This document shows positions 35,097-43,527 of a stretch of DNA of 64,000 nucleotides, piece after piece; the first letter of the stretch is position 1, and every line of letters starts with the position of its first letter. The position numbers were made by a program, and so were the translations under genes. The notes under the pieces were generated by a model, which saw only the letters and a list, made by a program, of their open reading frames with translations, was not told the origin of the DNA and ran no database searches. The DNA comes from CAWJPW01 sp963844845 (lineage in GTDB: Bacteria > Acidobacteriota > Thermoanaerobaculia > Thermoanaerobaculales > Sulfomarinibacteraceae): NCBI GenBank assembly GCA_963844845.1, contig CAWJPW010000003.1:806001-870000 (forward strand), given 5' to 3'.

Positions 35097-35294
35097 AACC
35101 CCCGCCCGCCCGCCCGCCCGGTGAAGAGTAAAGAGTAAGTGCTCCGGGCGGCGGGGGTTCCGTGGGGAAACGTCTTTGGATTGCCCTGGACGAGTGTGCA
35201 AGGATGCGGGTCCCTTGCGGAGATGCCCGGGCGCCACTGCTGCGGGGTGGGTGGGGGTACTCTTTACTCTTCACCCTTCACTCTTTACTCTCAG
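35097..35294. repeat. repeat block: CCCG tandem run and inverted GAAGAGTAAAGAGTA repeats
   Basis: Starts with (CCCG)n at about 35101-35117, then GTGAAGAGTAAAGAGTAAG (35118-35138). The opposite orientation appears twice at about 35255-35292 (TACTCTTTACTCTTCAC and TTCACTCTTTACTCTC), giving inverted ends around 120 bp of unique sequence. The right copies run into the SDR gene and supply its last codons and stop. Confidence 0.6.
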
Positions 35295-36132
35295 CCAGTT
35301 CCCCGAACCCCTCGCGGAAGCTCGGGTACCGGAACCGATACCCCGATTCCAGCAGCCGGGTGTTGCGGCAGCGCTTGTTGCCGCGGCGGGCGCGGCGGGT
35401 GCGGGAGGAGCCCGATGGCAGCACCTGCGGCGCCGGCGCCCCGGCCGCAGCTGCCAACCAGCGCAGCAGAGCACAGCGCTCCGCCGGCTCGTGGTCCGCG
35501 CCCAGGTAGAGGGGGCCCGCCGCGTTCAGGGCCAGGAGGTGCGCGATGGCGCCGGCGCAGTCGTCGCGGTGGATGAGGTTGGAGTACTGCGGCGGCGCCT
35601 CCACGCAGGTGGCCTCACCGGCCACCACGCGATCGAGCAGCATGGTGCGGCCGGGGCCGTAGATGCCGGCCAGGCGTAGCACCACCGTCGGGAACGGCGC
35701 GGCCCCCACCAGCGCCTCGCCCTCCAGCAGCCGTCGGCCCGAGAAGCCCACCGGCTCGGTGGGGGAGGTCTCGTCCACCCACTCGCCGTCCTGCTGGCCG
35801 TACACCCCGGTGCTCGACACGAACAGCAGGCGGCGCGGGCGCTGGCCCTGGCCGACCAGCGCAGCCAGCAGGTTGCGCGGGCCGTCCACGTAGGCGGCAC
35901 GGTAGGCGTCGTCGTCGAAGCCGTCGGCCGACGCCGCGTAGACGACCCAGTCGAGGCTTTCAGGGAGGCCCGCGAGGCTGGCAGGGTCGGCGAGGTCGGC
36001 GGCGAGGGGCAGCAGCCCGTCGGGCAGACCCTCCGGACGGCGCCGCATCCCCCACACCACGTGCCCGGCGCCGACGAGACGCCACCCCAGCTCGCTGCCC
36101 ACGTACCCGCATCCCGCGATGAGAACCTGCAT
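35278..36132 (-). CDS. NAD-dependent epimerase/dehydratase family protein (SDR, YeeZ-like)
   Basis: 284 aa Rossmann-fold SDR: nucleotide-binding motif IAGCGYVGSELGWRLVGAGH, VVYAASADGFDD, RLLFVSSTGVYGQQDGEWVDE and the RLAGIYGPGR motif. The catalytic YxxxK of classical SDRs is not clear; the segment reads FSGRRLLEGE, as in atypical YeeZ-like members. The last residues ELAESKE and the stop are encoded by the GAGTAAAGAGTGA repeat, so the native C-terminus may have been altered by repeat insertion. ATG lies 6 nt after a TACACT box. Confidence 0.82.
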   Translation of the reverse strand: MQVLIAGCGYVGSELGWRLVGAGHVVWGMRRRPEGLPDGLLPLAADLADPASLAGLPESLDWVVYAASADGFDDDAYRAAYVDGPRNLLAALVGQGQRPRRLLFVSSTGVYGQQDGEWVDETSPTEPVGFSGRRLLEGEALVGAAPFPTVVLRLAGIYGPGRTMLLDRVVAGEATCVEAPPQYSNLIHRDDCAGAIAHLLALNAAGPLYLGADHEPAERCALLRWLAAAAGAPAPQVLPSGSSRTRRARRGNKRCRNTRLLESGYRFRYPSFREGFGELAESKE

Positions 36133-36138
36133 CAGGCG

Positions 36139-36155
36139 AGTGTAGCGCGTACCAT
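36139..36155. promoter_or_regulatory. overlapping divergent leaderless promoters
   Basis: TACACT on the minus strand (36139-36144) lies 6 nt from the SDR ATG (36132). TACCAT on the plus strand (36150-36155) lies 6 nt from the ATG at 36162. Only 29 bp separate the two start codons, so each promoter's -35 region would fall at or within the other gene's first codons. Confidence 0.5.
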
Positions 36156-36161
36156 GGCGGC

Positions 36162-37103
36162 ATGAGCGGGGAGCGCGCCGCCTACGGTGGCCCGGGATGG
36201 TCGCCGCGGAGCACGTCGCTGCGGGACGAGCTGGGCACGGTGTGGGCGCGCTGCGGCGTCGCCTGCGAGTGGGCCCCGCTGCGGCAGGTGCTGCTGCACC
36301 GGCCGGGGCCCGAGCTGGCCGCGGCCGCGGCCGACCCCGACGCCTTGCAGATGCTCGCGCCCCCGGATCCCGCCCGCGCCGCGGCCCAGCACGACGGGCT
36401 CGCCGCCGCCTACCGCGCCGCGGGCGTCGTCGTGCACCTCATGACACCGCCGGCGCCGCCGCCCCCCAACCTCATGTTCATGGCCGACTTGCTCTTCATG
36501 ACCCCCGAGGGGGCGATCCTGGGGCGGCCGGCCTCCACCGTGCGGGCAGGGGAGGAGCGCCTCGCTGCCGCCCGCCTCGCCGACCTGGGCGTGCCCATCC
36601 TCGGCTCGGTGCACGGGAGCGGTCACTTCGAGGGCGCCGACGCCCTCTGGCTCGACCCGGGCACGGTGCTGCTGGCCCGCGGCCGGCGCACCAACGCCGA
36701 GGGCGCCCGTCAGGTGGCGGGTCTCCTGGCCGAGCTGGACGCGGCCACCGTCGTGGTCGATCTCCCGCCGGCCTCCATGCATCTCATGGGCGTGCTGCGC
36801 CTCCTCGACCATGACCTCGCCCTGGCCTGGCCGGGCCGGGCGCCGGAGCCCGCCGTGGCGGCGCTGGCCGAGCGCGGCTTCACCGTGCTCCAGGGGCCGA
36901 ACCTCGGCGAGGCGGTCCGCGGTTTCGCCCTCAACCTGGTGCCGCTGGGACCCCGCCGCGTCCTCATGCCGGCCGGCAACCCGCACACCCGCGCGGTGCT
37001 GGAGTCCGCCGGCGTCGCCTGCCGCGAGGTGGCGGTGGACGAGCTCGCCAAGGCGGCCGGCGCGGTGGCCTGCCTAACCGGGGTGCTCGAGCGGACGGGC
37101 TGA
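36162..37103 (+). CDS. amidinotransferase-fold hydrolase (arginine deiminase/DDAH-like)
   Basis: 313 aa, five-bladed pentein fold of the guanidino-modifying superfamily. Catalytic pattern: FMADLLFMT, GHFEGADALWLDPGTVLLARGRRTNAEGARQV (FEGAD acidic residues), the His in PASMHLMGVLRLLD, and the nucleophilic Cys near the C-terminus in GAVACLTGVL. Closest in layout to dimethylargininase/arginine deiminase-like proteins of about 300 aa. Substrate could be arginine or a methylarginine. Leaderless promoter predicted. Confidence 0.82.
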   Translation: MSGERAAYGGPGWSPRSTSLRDELGTVWARCGVACEWAPLRQVLLHRPGPELAAAAADPDALQMLAPPDPARAAAQHDGLAAAYRAAGVVVHLMTPPAPPPPNLMFMADLLFMTPEGAILGRPASTVRAGEERLAAARLADLGVPILGSVHGSGHFEGADALWLDPGTVLLARGRRTNAEGARQVAGLLAELDAATVVVDLPPASMHLMGVLRLLDHDLALAWPGRAPEPAVAALAERGFTVLQGPNLGEAVRGFALNLVPLGPRRVLMPAGNPHTRAVLESAGVACREVAVDELAKAAGAVACLTGVLERTG

Positions 37104-38114
37104 TCAGCGGCGCGGTCCCGTAGGGACCAGCTCCATGTCCTCCCACCACGGGGGCGTGCCCATCGCGCCCGCGGCAGGGCTCTCCTCCGGCGCCGGGCGC
37201 CGTAGGCTGGGCGACACCGCAAGGAAGCTCCAGCCGTAGACGGTGCCCCCCGAGGTGATGCTCACCGTGTAGATGTGGCCGGCCGTCAGGGCGTTGCGCG
37301 GCATGATTACCACCGCATGGCGGGCGGCCAGCACGTTGCGGCCCAGGCTTTGGTAGGTGGAGTCCGGGTTGCTGTAGTTGGTCTCGTCGACCTCGCAGTG
37401 GGTCAGCGGCGACGCCCCGTCCAGCACGCTGTGCGCGGTCACCGACGGTGTGCCGCTCAGCTGCAGGATGAGCGGCGGCCCGGTGGGGGTCGTGTAGCCC
37501 GAGCAGCTGGTCAGGGGGTCGGGGGCTTCGCCGCCGGTGTAGGAGAGGAGCCAGGCCCGCCCGCCGTCGCCCGGGAACTTCAGCGGGAAGGTGGTGCCGG
37601 GCGGCACTCCGCCGCGCCCCCTGAGCACGTCGAGGGTCGCGGCGGCTTGCCACGTGCCGATGGCCTCGCGGTAGCTGCCGAAGCCGGTGGTGGCGAGCCT
37701 GGGGTCGATGACCCCCACCGCGTGGAAGGGCCCGGTCATCCACAGGTCGAGGAAGTAGTCGTCGGTGGTGGCGGTCGAGGAGCTGACGGCCACGTTGCCG
37801 CTCTGGCCGGCGGCGGCGCCCTCGGGGGTGTACCAGTCGTTGAGGGAGTCCTCGTAGTGGGTGATCTCGTCGTTCTTCACGCAGTAGCGCGAGTGCTTCC
37901 AGCAGCCGTCGGACCAGCCCGTGTCCTCGCCCGGCCACTGCACGCCCGCCTGCGCCCGGAAGCGGTCCAGGTACTCCAGCCACGCCGGCAGGCTCGTCGT
38001 CGACCATGCCGACAGGTCCCACGACTCGAAGCCGTCTGAAAAGACCGCCTGACCCGCACCCAGCAGGGGCCACGCCAGGGTCAGCGAGAGCACAGCCGTG
38101 ATCCGCCCGACCAT
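37104..38114 (-). CDS. secreted CAP-like (SCP/PR-1) domain protein with DGFE motif
   Basis: 336 aa, signal peptide MVGRITAVLSLTLAWPLLGAGQ, immediately followed by VFSDGFESWDLSAWS, the motif found at the C-terminus of the nearby FG-GAP proteins. The mature part resembles a CAP domain (LEYLDRFRAQAGV, CWKHSRYCVKNDEITHYEDSLNDWYTPEGAAAGQSGNVAV, DLWMTGPFHAVGVIDP: His/Glu positions typical of CAP). A C-terminal beta-rich module follows (ARHAVVIMPRNALTAGHIYTVSI). Start supported by GGGAGG. Function unknown, extracellular. Confidence 0.75.
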   Translation of the reverse strand: MVGRITAVLSLTLAWPLLGAGQAVFSDGFESWDLSAWSTTSLPAWLEYLDRFRAQAGVQWPGEDTGWSDGCWKHSRYCVKNDEITHYEDSLNDWYTPEGAAAGQSGNVAVSSSTATTDDYFLDLWMTGPFHAVGVIDPRLATTGFGSYREAIGTWQAAATLDVLRGRGGVPPGTTFPLKFPGDGGRAWLLSYTGGEAPDPLTSCSGYTTPTGPPLILQLSGTPSVTAHSVLDGASPLTHCEVDETNYSNPDSTYQSLGRNVLAARHAVVIMPRNALTAGHIYTVSITSGGTVYGWSFLAVSPSLRRPAPEESPAAGAMGTPPWWEDMELVPTGPRR

Positions 38115-38182
38115 CGTCCACCTCCCGGCTCGGCTTCCAAGGTACCACTGAGGGGTGCGGTGGCGGGCCACGGATGTGGCAT

Positions 38183-38197
38183 GACGAAGTGACGAAG
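38183..38197 (+). repeat. REP-like terminal repeat (GACGAAGTGACGAAG), left copy
   Basis: GACGAAGTGACGAAG is itself a tandem of GACGAAGT and faces its reverse complement at 38477-38491. The pair encloses a truncated RAYT transposase gene, the expected arrangement for REP-type elements. Confidence 0.7.
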
Positions 38198-38214
38198 CCT
38201 GGGTAGAGTGGGGT

Positions 38215-38469
38215 ATGCCGAGGCGGCCGAGGGTGGAAGTGGATGGCGGCGTGTACCGCGTGTACAACCGGCTGGCGAGCGGCGAGCGTGTGTTCGCCGA
38301 GGCCGAGGTCGCCATCGACTTCATCGAGCGGATCCGGACGACCAAGGAGCGGGACGGTTGGACGGTGTTCGCGTGGTGCGTGATGGCGAACCACTACCAC
38401 CTGATCATCAGGCGGTCCGCCGTGGGCGTGGCTGCGGGGCTCCACTCCCAGTGCGCGGAGGAGTGGTGA
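38215..38469 (+). pseudogene. N-terminal remnant of a REP-associated tyrosine transposase (RAYT)
   Basis: 84 codons: MPRRPRVEVDGGVYRVYNRL...VFAWCVMANHYHLII. The HUH-type signature of Y1 transposases (NHYHL) is present. After it the sequence ends abruptly (RRSAVGVAAGLHSQCAEEW) without the catalytic Tyr helix or the C-terminal domain; intact relatives are about 200-330 aa. It is flanked by inverted GACGAAGTGACGAAG repeats, so this looks like an internally deleted, immobile copy. Confidence 0.75.
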
Positions 38470-38476
38470 ACCGAAA

Positions 38477-38491
38477 CTTCGTCACTTCGTC
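38477..38491 (-). repeat. REP-like terminal repeat, right copy
   Basis: CTTCGTCACTTCGTC, inverse of the repeat at 38183-38197, in the context GAACCGAAACTTCGTC. Nearly the same context (GAATCGAAACTTCGTC) is found at 41573-41587. The stretch 38492-38712 has no gene and holds an SD (AAGGAGG) for the next CDS. Confidence 0.7.
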
Positions 38492-38712
38492 ACTTCTTCA
38501 TGCCCGGCACCGATGCAGGCCTCACGGCCTGGGGCCCAGTGGAACTGCGTCGCCATGACAAATGGCCTTCTGATGGGTGGCATGCCCAAACCCCGGCTAT
38601 CGCTCATCGCGTGGGTCATTCCTGGCGTTGTTCGACCTCTTGTACTAAATTGAGGCCAGAACGACCATGCGCCCGAAAAGCCGTCTACCGGTTTGCACTA
38701 AAGGAGGGGTCC

Positions 38713-40338
38713 GTGGCACGTGACCTTCTTTCTTCATTTGCAGTCGTCATCGTTGTGCTGTTTTTGCTGGTGCCGAGCTTTGCGGAGGAGCTGCCGCCAA
38801 ATAGGCAACTCAACCAGAGTGGCTGCTCAGATCTGGCCATCGGTGTTCCGGGCGACACTGCTGGGGCGGTGGCCGGCGCCGGCGCCGTCAACGTCCTCTT
38901 TGGCGTGGCCACGCTCGGCCTCGATGACGCCGGCAACGAGCTCTACAACAAAACCGACTTCATCGGGCAAACGCCGGCCGCCGGTGATTCCTTCGGCTGG
39001 GCCCTGGCGACCGGCGACTTCAATGGCGACCACCTCGACGACCTGGCCGTTGGTGCACCGGGTGAGACGGTCGGTGGTGACTTCGAGGCCGGGAGGCTCT
39101 ACACCTACCGTGGAAGGTCATGGGGTCTGACACCGGCGGGCATCTGGGATCAGGACAGCGGGACGGTGAGCTGCTGCGCCGCTGAGGCGGAGGACTTCTT
39201 CGCTTATGCCCTCGCGGCGGGTGATTTCAACGGTGATGGTTTTGATGACCTGGCGGTGGGCGCCTGGGGCGAGAGCCTGGGCTCGTTGGACGATGCCGGC
39301 GGAGTTCACATTTTCACCGGCGACGAGAGCGGGCTGACCTCGGTCAATAACCAGTGGTGGACCCAGGGCTCGAGCAACATCGCTGGCACGGCCGAGGCCG
39401 GGGACCGCTTTGGCTTCGCCCTGGCGGCGGGTGACTTCAACCGCGACGGATTCGACGACCTCGTCATAGGCGTTCCGGGCGAGAACAACAACACCGGTGT
39501 CGTACACGTGCTGTATGGCTCGGCAGGCTACCTCAGCTCCACAGGCAGCCAGACCTGGGATCAGGATGACGTCGACGGTGTCGGGGCGAGGCTCCAGAAT
39601 GAGTACTTCGGTTGGGCGCTGACCACCGGCGATTTCAACGGCGACGGTTTCGACGATTTTGCCGTTAGTGCGCCATTCGAAAACCTCCCTCCGGGCATCG
39701 GAAGTGCAGGTGTGGTCCACGTCTTTTATGGCTCGGCAGGTGGCATCACCGCGGTTGGCAGCCAGACCTGGTCGCAGGATTCCGATGGCATCCAAGGATC
39801 GGCTGAAACCAGCGACCGTTTCGGCTTCCGCCTGGCGGCCGGCGACTTCAATCATGACCATTGTGACGATCTGGTGGTCGGAGTGCCCTATGAGGACCAC
39901 AGTGGACCGCCGTTCCTGGAGTCGGCCGGACTGGTGCAGGTCCTTTATGGCTCCCTCGCTGGCATTACTGCCAACGACGACTACTGGCATCAGGACACCA
40001 CTGGAGTGATCGACCCGGCCGGCGAGTACAACTACTTTGGCGATGCCGTGGCAGTCGGCGACTTCAATTGCGATCTTTATGACGACCTCGTCATCGGCGT
40101 GCCGGGTGAGGAGTTCGACGACCCGCCCGACTCGGGGCACGAGGGCGCTATCAATGTCCTCTACGGCTCGGCCTCGGGTCTGACCACCGACGGCACTCAG
40201 TTCTGGGCCCAGTACTACTCCTGGGTCACCGGGACAGCCGAGGATGACGATCGGTTTGGCAAGGCCCTGGCCGCGACAAGGGGACCGCTGATCTTCGATG
40301 ATGGCTTTGAGTTCGGCAACCCCAGTCGCTGGGATTAG
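38713..40338 (+). CDS. secreted seven-bladed FG-GAP beta-propeller protein with C-terminal DGFE motif (1)
   Basis: 541 aa from the GTG at 38713, preceded by AAGGAGG and followed by a signal peptide (LLSSFAVVIVVLFLLVPSFAEE). Seven FG-GAP/integrin-alpha-type blades, each with a Ca-loop such as GDFNGDGFDDLAVGAWGE (about residues 38, 96, 166, 232, 293, 364 and 438). The C-terminus is LIFDDGFEFGNPSRWD. Base composition is visibly less GC-rich than the chromosome around it. Extracellular or surface role inferred from the fold; ligand unknown. Confidence 0.88.
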   Translation: MARDLLSSFAVVIVVLFLLVPSFAEELPPNRQLNQSGCSDLAIGVPGDTAGAVAGAGAVNVLFGVATLGLDDAGNELYNKTDFIGQTPAAGDSFGWALATGDFNGDHLDDLAVGAPGETVGGDFEAGRLYTYRGRSWGLTPAGIWDQDSGTVSCCAAEAEDFFAYALAAGDFNGDGFDDLAVGAWGESLGSLDDAGGVHIFTGDESGLTSVNNQWWTQGSSNIAGTAEAGDRFGFALAAGDFNRDGFDDLVIGVPGENNNTGVVHVLYGSAGYLSSTGSQTWDQDDVDGVGARLQNEYFGWALTTGDFNGDGFDDFAVSAPFENLPPGIGSAGVVHVFYGSAGGITAVGSQTWSQDSDGIQGSAETSDRFGFRLAAGDFNHDHCDDLVVGVPYEDHSGPPFLESAGLVQVLYGSLAGITANDDYWHQDTTGVIDPAGEYNYFGDAVAVGDFNCDLYDDLVIGVPGEEFDDPPDSGHEGAINVLYGSASGLTTDGTQFWAQYYSWVTGTAEDDDRFGKALAATRGPLIFDDGFEFGNPSRWD

Positions 40339-40487
40339 TGCCACCCTTCCTGGATGCAGCCGACGACTCTCCGGCCCCGGTGGACAACGCCTGGGGACGA
40401 GACATGAACAGGGTCCCCTCATTCCGCTCAGGGGGTGGTCGCGGGCCACTTTGCTGTGCCGCCGGACTCGAAGTCGTCGCAGAAGAC

Positions 40488-40832
40488 TTAGAGGCCGGGG
40501 GCTTCGAAACGGAGTGTGCCCTGACTCGAGGAGCGAACGGTGGCGCCCTCGATGCTCGCGTTGGACCAGCTGAGCCGGGTGCCGTCGAGAAGCCACTGAT
40601 AGTCGGTATCGGGCGCCAGATTCGCAATCAGAACCGAGCTCGGCTCGTCGAGCTCCACATACGCTTCGCCGGCGAGCAACTCCTGCTCCCCCATGGCGAA
40701 GAGCGCGAGCCAGGGGCCGACCTGGGCGCCCTGCACTCCCGCTCCGGACACCAGCCGAGCCGCGAGTTCCGGCGCGTCCGGGTCGCTGAGCTGAAAGACG
40801 TGCAGGAAGGTGTCGAACAGCTGTGCCGCCAT
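40488..40832 (-). pseudogene. fragment of a protein with a beta-sandwich C-terminus
   Basis: 114 codons: AAQLFDTFLHVFQLSDPDAPELAARLVSGAG... then ELDEPSSVLIANLAPDTDYQWLLDGTRLSW, ending in SSQGTLRFEAPGL. The second part reads like the C-terminal beta module of a larger extracellular protein. No signal peptide, no SD, and its ATG abuts the inverted repeat at 40834. Probably a remnant; family not recognised. Confidence 0.45.
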
Positions 40833-40833
40833 G

Positions 40834-40904
40834 GGTGCCAGGCTTTAGGAAGTTGGGAAGTTGCTCCACATCATCAACTTCCCAAGATCCAAAAGCCTGG
40901 CACC
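40834..40904. repeat. long inverted repeat (30-bp arms) with GGTGCCAGGC tips
   Basis: Left arm begins GGTGCCAGGCTTTAGGAAGT (40834-40863), right arm is its near complement (40875-40904, about 27 of 30 match), separated by 11 nt. The stem would be very stable. GGTGCCAGG is shared with the palindrome at 4306-4335, pointing to a dispersed REP-like family distinct from the GACGAAGT one. Confidence 0.65.
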
Positions 40905-41019
40905 GAAGGGCCGTCACCAGCCCTCCGGCCGCCCTCCGGTCTGCTGACGGTCCGCTGCCCGGGGGCCCTCCGCCCCCTCCCTCGGGCCATCGTCAACCAG
41001 GGGCACCTCGTAACACTAC

Positions 41020-41547
41020 GTGTCCCCCAAAGCTGGTGAAGGTAGGCGTCCATTGACACCTGACGAGAGACGGAGCTTTGCGCGGCGAGCGTACCCGGCC
41101 GGAATCGAAGCTGGAGCGGCGGCCGAGCGCTCGGGTACGAATATGGCCGGCGACCGAGGCATCTCGCACCGGCAGGGGGAGACGCATTGGGAGGAGGGGT
41201 CGCTCGCACTCTCGACTGTCTCTGTTTCGAGGCACGGATCCGACGTCATCAGACGGCGGCCGCCGGTAGGCGACCTCGTGGCCGCTGTGTGCGCGCGGCT
41301 TTCGGTAACGCTGCAGGAGCTGAATGGGCCGAGACGGACGCGTGAGCTTGCCGCTACGAGGAGACTTTTGGTCGCGATGCTGCTCGAAAGATGGAGCGTG
41401 CCGAGGTGAGAGCTCGCAACGGTCTTGGGCCGCAACGCGGAAGTGTTGAGCCACTGGCTGGCAGAGTGCCGCGCCAGGCGGGAAAGCGACGGTGATCTGG
41501 CGCGGAGCCTGAAGGTCCTTGATCAGTCCTTGCAGGTACGATTCTAG
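41020..41547 (+). pseudogene. C-terminal remnant of a RAYT transposase with in-frame TGA
   Basis: The frame reads VGDLVAAVCARLSVTLQELNGP, ELAATRRLLVAMLLERWSVPR, then TGA (41407-41409), then in the same frame ELATVLGRNAEVLSHWLAECRARRESDGDLARSL up to TAG at 41545-41547. This is the DnaA-like helical C-terminal domain that follows the Y1 domain in many RAYTs. A glycine or arginine codon has probably become TGA. The Y1 domain is missing. The GACGAAGTGACGAAG-type repeat follows 26 nt later, as at 38477. Confidence 0.65.
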
Positions 41548-41572
41548 AGTACTGAGGGATGATGAATCGAAA

Positions 41573-41587
41573 CTTCGTCACTTCGTC
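41573..41587 (-). repeat. REP-like terminal repeat, third copy
   Basis: CTTCGTCACTTCGTC in the context GAATCGAAACTTCGTC...TGACTGGCACGG, marking the 3' end of the second RAYT remnant. It forms an inverted pair with the copy at 45957-45971, 4.4 kb away. Confidence 0.7.
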
Positions 41588-41620
41588 ATGACTGGCACGG
41601 CAAGCGGGTCTCGATTCGGC

Positions 41621-41626
41621 TAGACT
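41621..41626 (+). promoter_or_regulatory. possible -10 box (TAGACT)
   Basis: TAGACT lies 8 nt before an ATG at 41635. However, the signal peptide and a good SD (GAGAGGAGAA) support translation from 41851, so this would be the promoter of a leadered FG-GAP mRNA. Confidence 0.3.
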
Positions 41627-41850
41627 CTCGAGACATGAGCGAGTTGTGTCGAGTTCATGGAACGGCAGCGTCACGCCGACGCCGACAGAAGGTCGCGTCG
41701 TCGCAGCCTCGGCCGGTATGTGGCGTGTTCCGCCGGTGCGCACCATCTGCGGTCGAGCAGGCGTCTCCAGCTGCCGACAGCCTGGTGGCATCGGGTCCGC
41801 CGCGGGCCGAGCCGACAGACGGCCGGTGGTCGATCGAGAGGAGAACGAGG

Positions 41851-43425
41851 ATGATGGTGAACAGGCTCTGGTGGGTGCTGGTTGTGGTCGGGATGGTCGC
41901 CGGCAGCGCTCCCGCGACGGCGGCGGTCCCGCGCGATGATGCGTACTCCGACCTCGTGATCGGCGTGCCGGCCGAGGATCTGGGCGCTTCCTACGTCGGT
42001 GCGGTGGAGTGTGTCGGTGGGAGTGCGGCGGGCCTGACGCCCGACGGCGCCACGTGGTGGGCGCAAGGCATGTCAGGTATCGGCGACGTCGGCGAGGAGC
42101 TTGATACCTTCGGCGCGGTGCTCGCGACGGGGGACTTCAACGGCGACTCTCTCGCCGATGTCGTCGTCGGGGTGCCGTGGGAAGACCACCCCGGCACGGG
42201 TGGAGCGTTCTCCGACGGCGCAGTCCACGTCATCTACGGGACCCGCGACGGCTCGATGGAGACGGAAGTGTGGCGCCCCTACAGCGCCGGGCTCCCGACC
42301 CTGCCCTTACTGAGTTACGCGTTCGGCTCCGCGTTCGCCACCGGCGACTTCGACGCCGATGGGTTCGACGAGCTGGCGGTGGCCGTCAGGCGCGATGGCG
42401 GCGAAGGCGGCTCGGTGGTGGTGATCGCGGGTTCCGCGGCCGGACTGACCGCAGTGGGCAGCCAGCTCTGGCACCAGGATATCCCCGGAGTCGACGGCAC
42501 CGGCGCTGGGACCGACCGTTTCGGCGCCGCTCTCGCCGCCGGTGACTTCGATGGCGACGGCTACGACGACCTGGCAGTCGGGGTTCCGGGCAAGGCGGTC
42601 GGCGGAGCGGTTCACCTCTTCTACGGCTCATCGGTGGGACTCAGTGCCAGCCGCGATGACCAGATGGATCAGTCGGACATCGCGGGAGAAGCCGAGAGCA
42701 ATGACGATTTCGGCGCCGCGCTGGCGGCAGGCGACTTCGACGCCGACGGTCGCGACGACCTCGCGATCGGCGCGCCGCTCGAGGACGTCGACCTCGTCGT
42801 GGACTCTGGAATGGTGGTGGTCGCCTTTGGCGGACCGGTCGGCATCGACGGCCTCAGGTCCCAGGTCTTCGACCAGACCGTCTACAACGCGGAGGGCGGT
42901 GCCGACGGCGGCGACCTCTTCGGCTCGTCGCTGGCGGGTGCGGACTTCGACGGTGACGGCCACGACGACCTGGTGGTGGGTGCTCCGCACGAGGCCGTCA
43001 ACTCCGCGTATCGCGCGGGATCGATCTTCGTGGTGAGCGGCGCCGACGCCTTCGCCGACAGCGGCGCGCATTTCAACCAGGGGACAGGTGGCATGGCCGG
43101 GGCCGCCGAGGCGGAGGACTCCTTCGGGTACAGCCTCGCGGCGGGCGACTTCAACGGCGACGGGTTCGCCGACGTCGCGATCGGAGTTCCGGGGGAGGAT
43201 CTCGGTGCCGTGGCCGATGCCGGCTGTGTCCAGATCATGTATGGGAGCGCGGTGGGTCTCGGGTCCAGCGGCAACCACATTCTGACCCAGGATCAGCTTG
43301 GTACGAGCCCCGCGGAGAGTGGTGACTCCTGGGGCTTGGTCCTCGTGGCGGTGACGAGCACCGAGCTTTACTCCGACGGCTTCGAAGGCGGCGATCTCGA
43401 ACGCTGGTCGGCCTCCCTGCCATAG
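41851..43425 (+). CDS. secreted seven-bladed FG-GAP beta-propeller protein with C-terminal DGFE motif (2)
   Basis: 524 aa. Signal peptide MMVNRLWWVLVVVGMVAGSAPATAA, then seven FG-GAP blades with loops such as GDFDGDGYDDLAVGVPGK and GDFNGDGFADVAIGVPGED. Ends YSDGFEGGDLERWSASLP. The in-frame upstream extension to 41635 is Arg-rich and rejected. It is a paralogue of the proteins at 38713-40338 and 46876-48525, but with ordinary high GC. It lies between inverted REP-like repeats together with the next two genes. Confidence 0.88.
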   Translation: MMVNRLWWVLVVVGMVAGSAPATAAVPRDDAYSDLVIGVPAEDLGASYVGAVECVGGSAAGLTPDGATWWAQGMSGIGDVGEELDTFGAVLATGDFNGDSLADVVVGVPWEDHPGTGGAFSDGAVHVIYGTRDGSMETEVWRPYSAGLPTLPLLSYAFGSAFATGDFDADGFDELAVAVRRDGGEGGSVVVIAGSAAGLTAVGSQLWHQDIPGVDGTGAGTDRFGAALAAGDFDGDGYDDLAVGVPGKAVGGAVHLFYGSSVGLSASRDDQMDQSDIAGEAESNDDFGAALAAGDFDADGRDDLAIGAPLEDVDLVVDSGMVVVAFGGPVGIDGLRSQVFDQTVYNAEGGADGGDLFGSSLAGADFDGDGHDDLVVGAPHEAVNSAYRAGSIFVVSGADAFADSGAHFNQGTGGMAGAAEAEDSFGYSLAAGDFNGDGFADVAIGVPGEDLGAVADAGCVQIMYGSAVGLGSSGNHILTQDQLGTSPAESGDSWGLVLVAVTSTELYSDGFEGGDLERWSASLP

Positions 43426-43527
43426 ATCACGGGTTGGCAGCGGTCCGCGATACAGATTTCGGTCAACCGTCGCGCCGGAATCGGGTACTCTCGACGGCGA
43501 GTTCCACCTCAGCCGACAGGGAGCACC

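Noticed and set aside
41635..41850. N-terminal extension of the second FG-GAP gene, with a TAGACT box 8 nt before its ATG
   Set aside because: The 72 extra residues are Arg/Ser-rich and would precede a perfect signal peptide; a good SD supports 41851. The box may still be the promoter.
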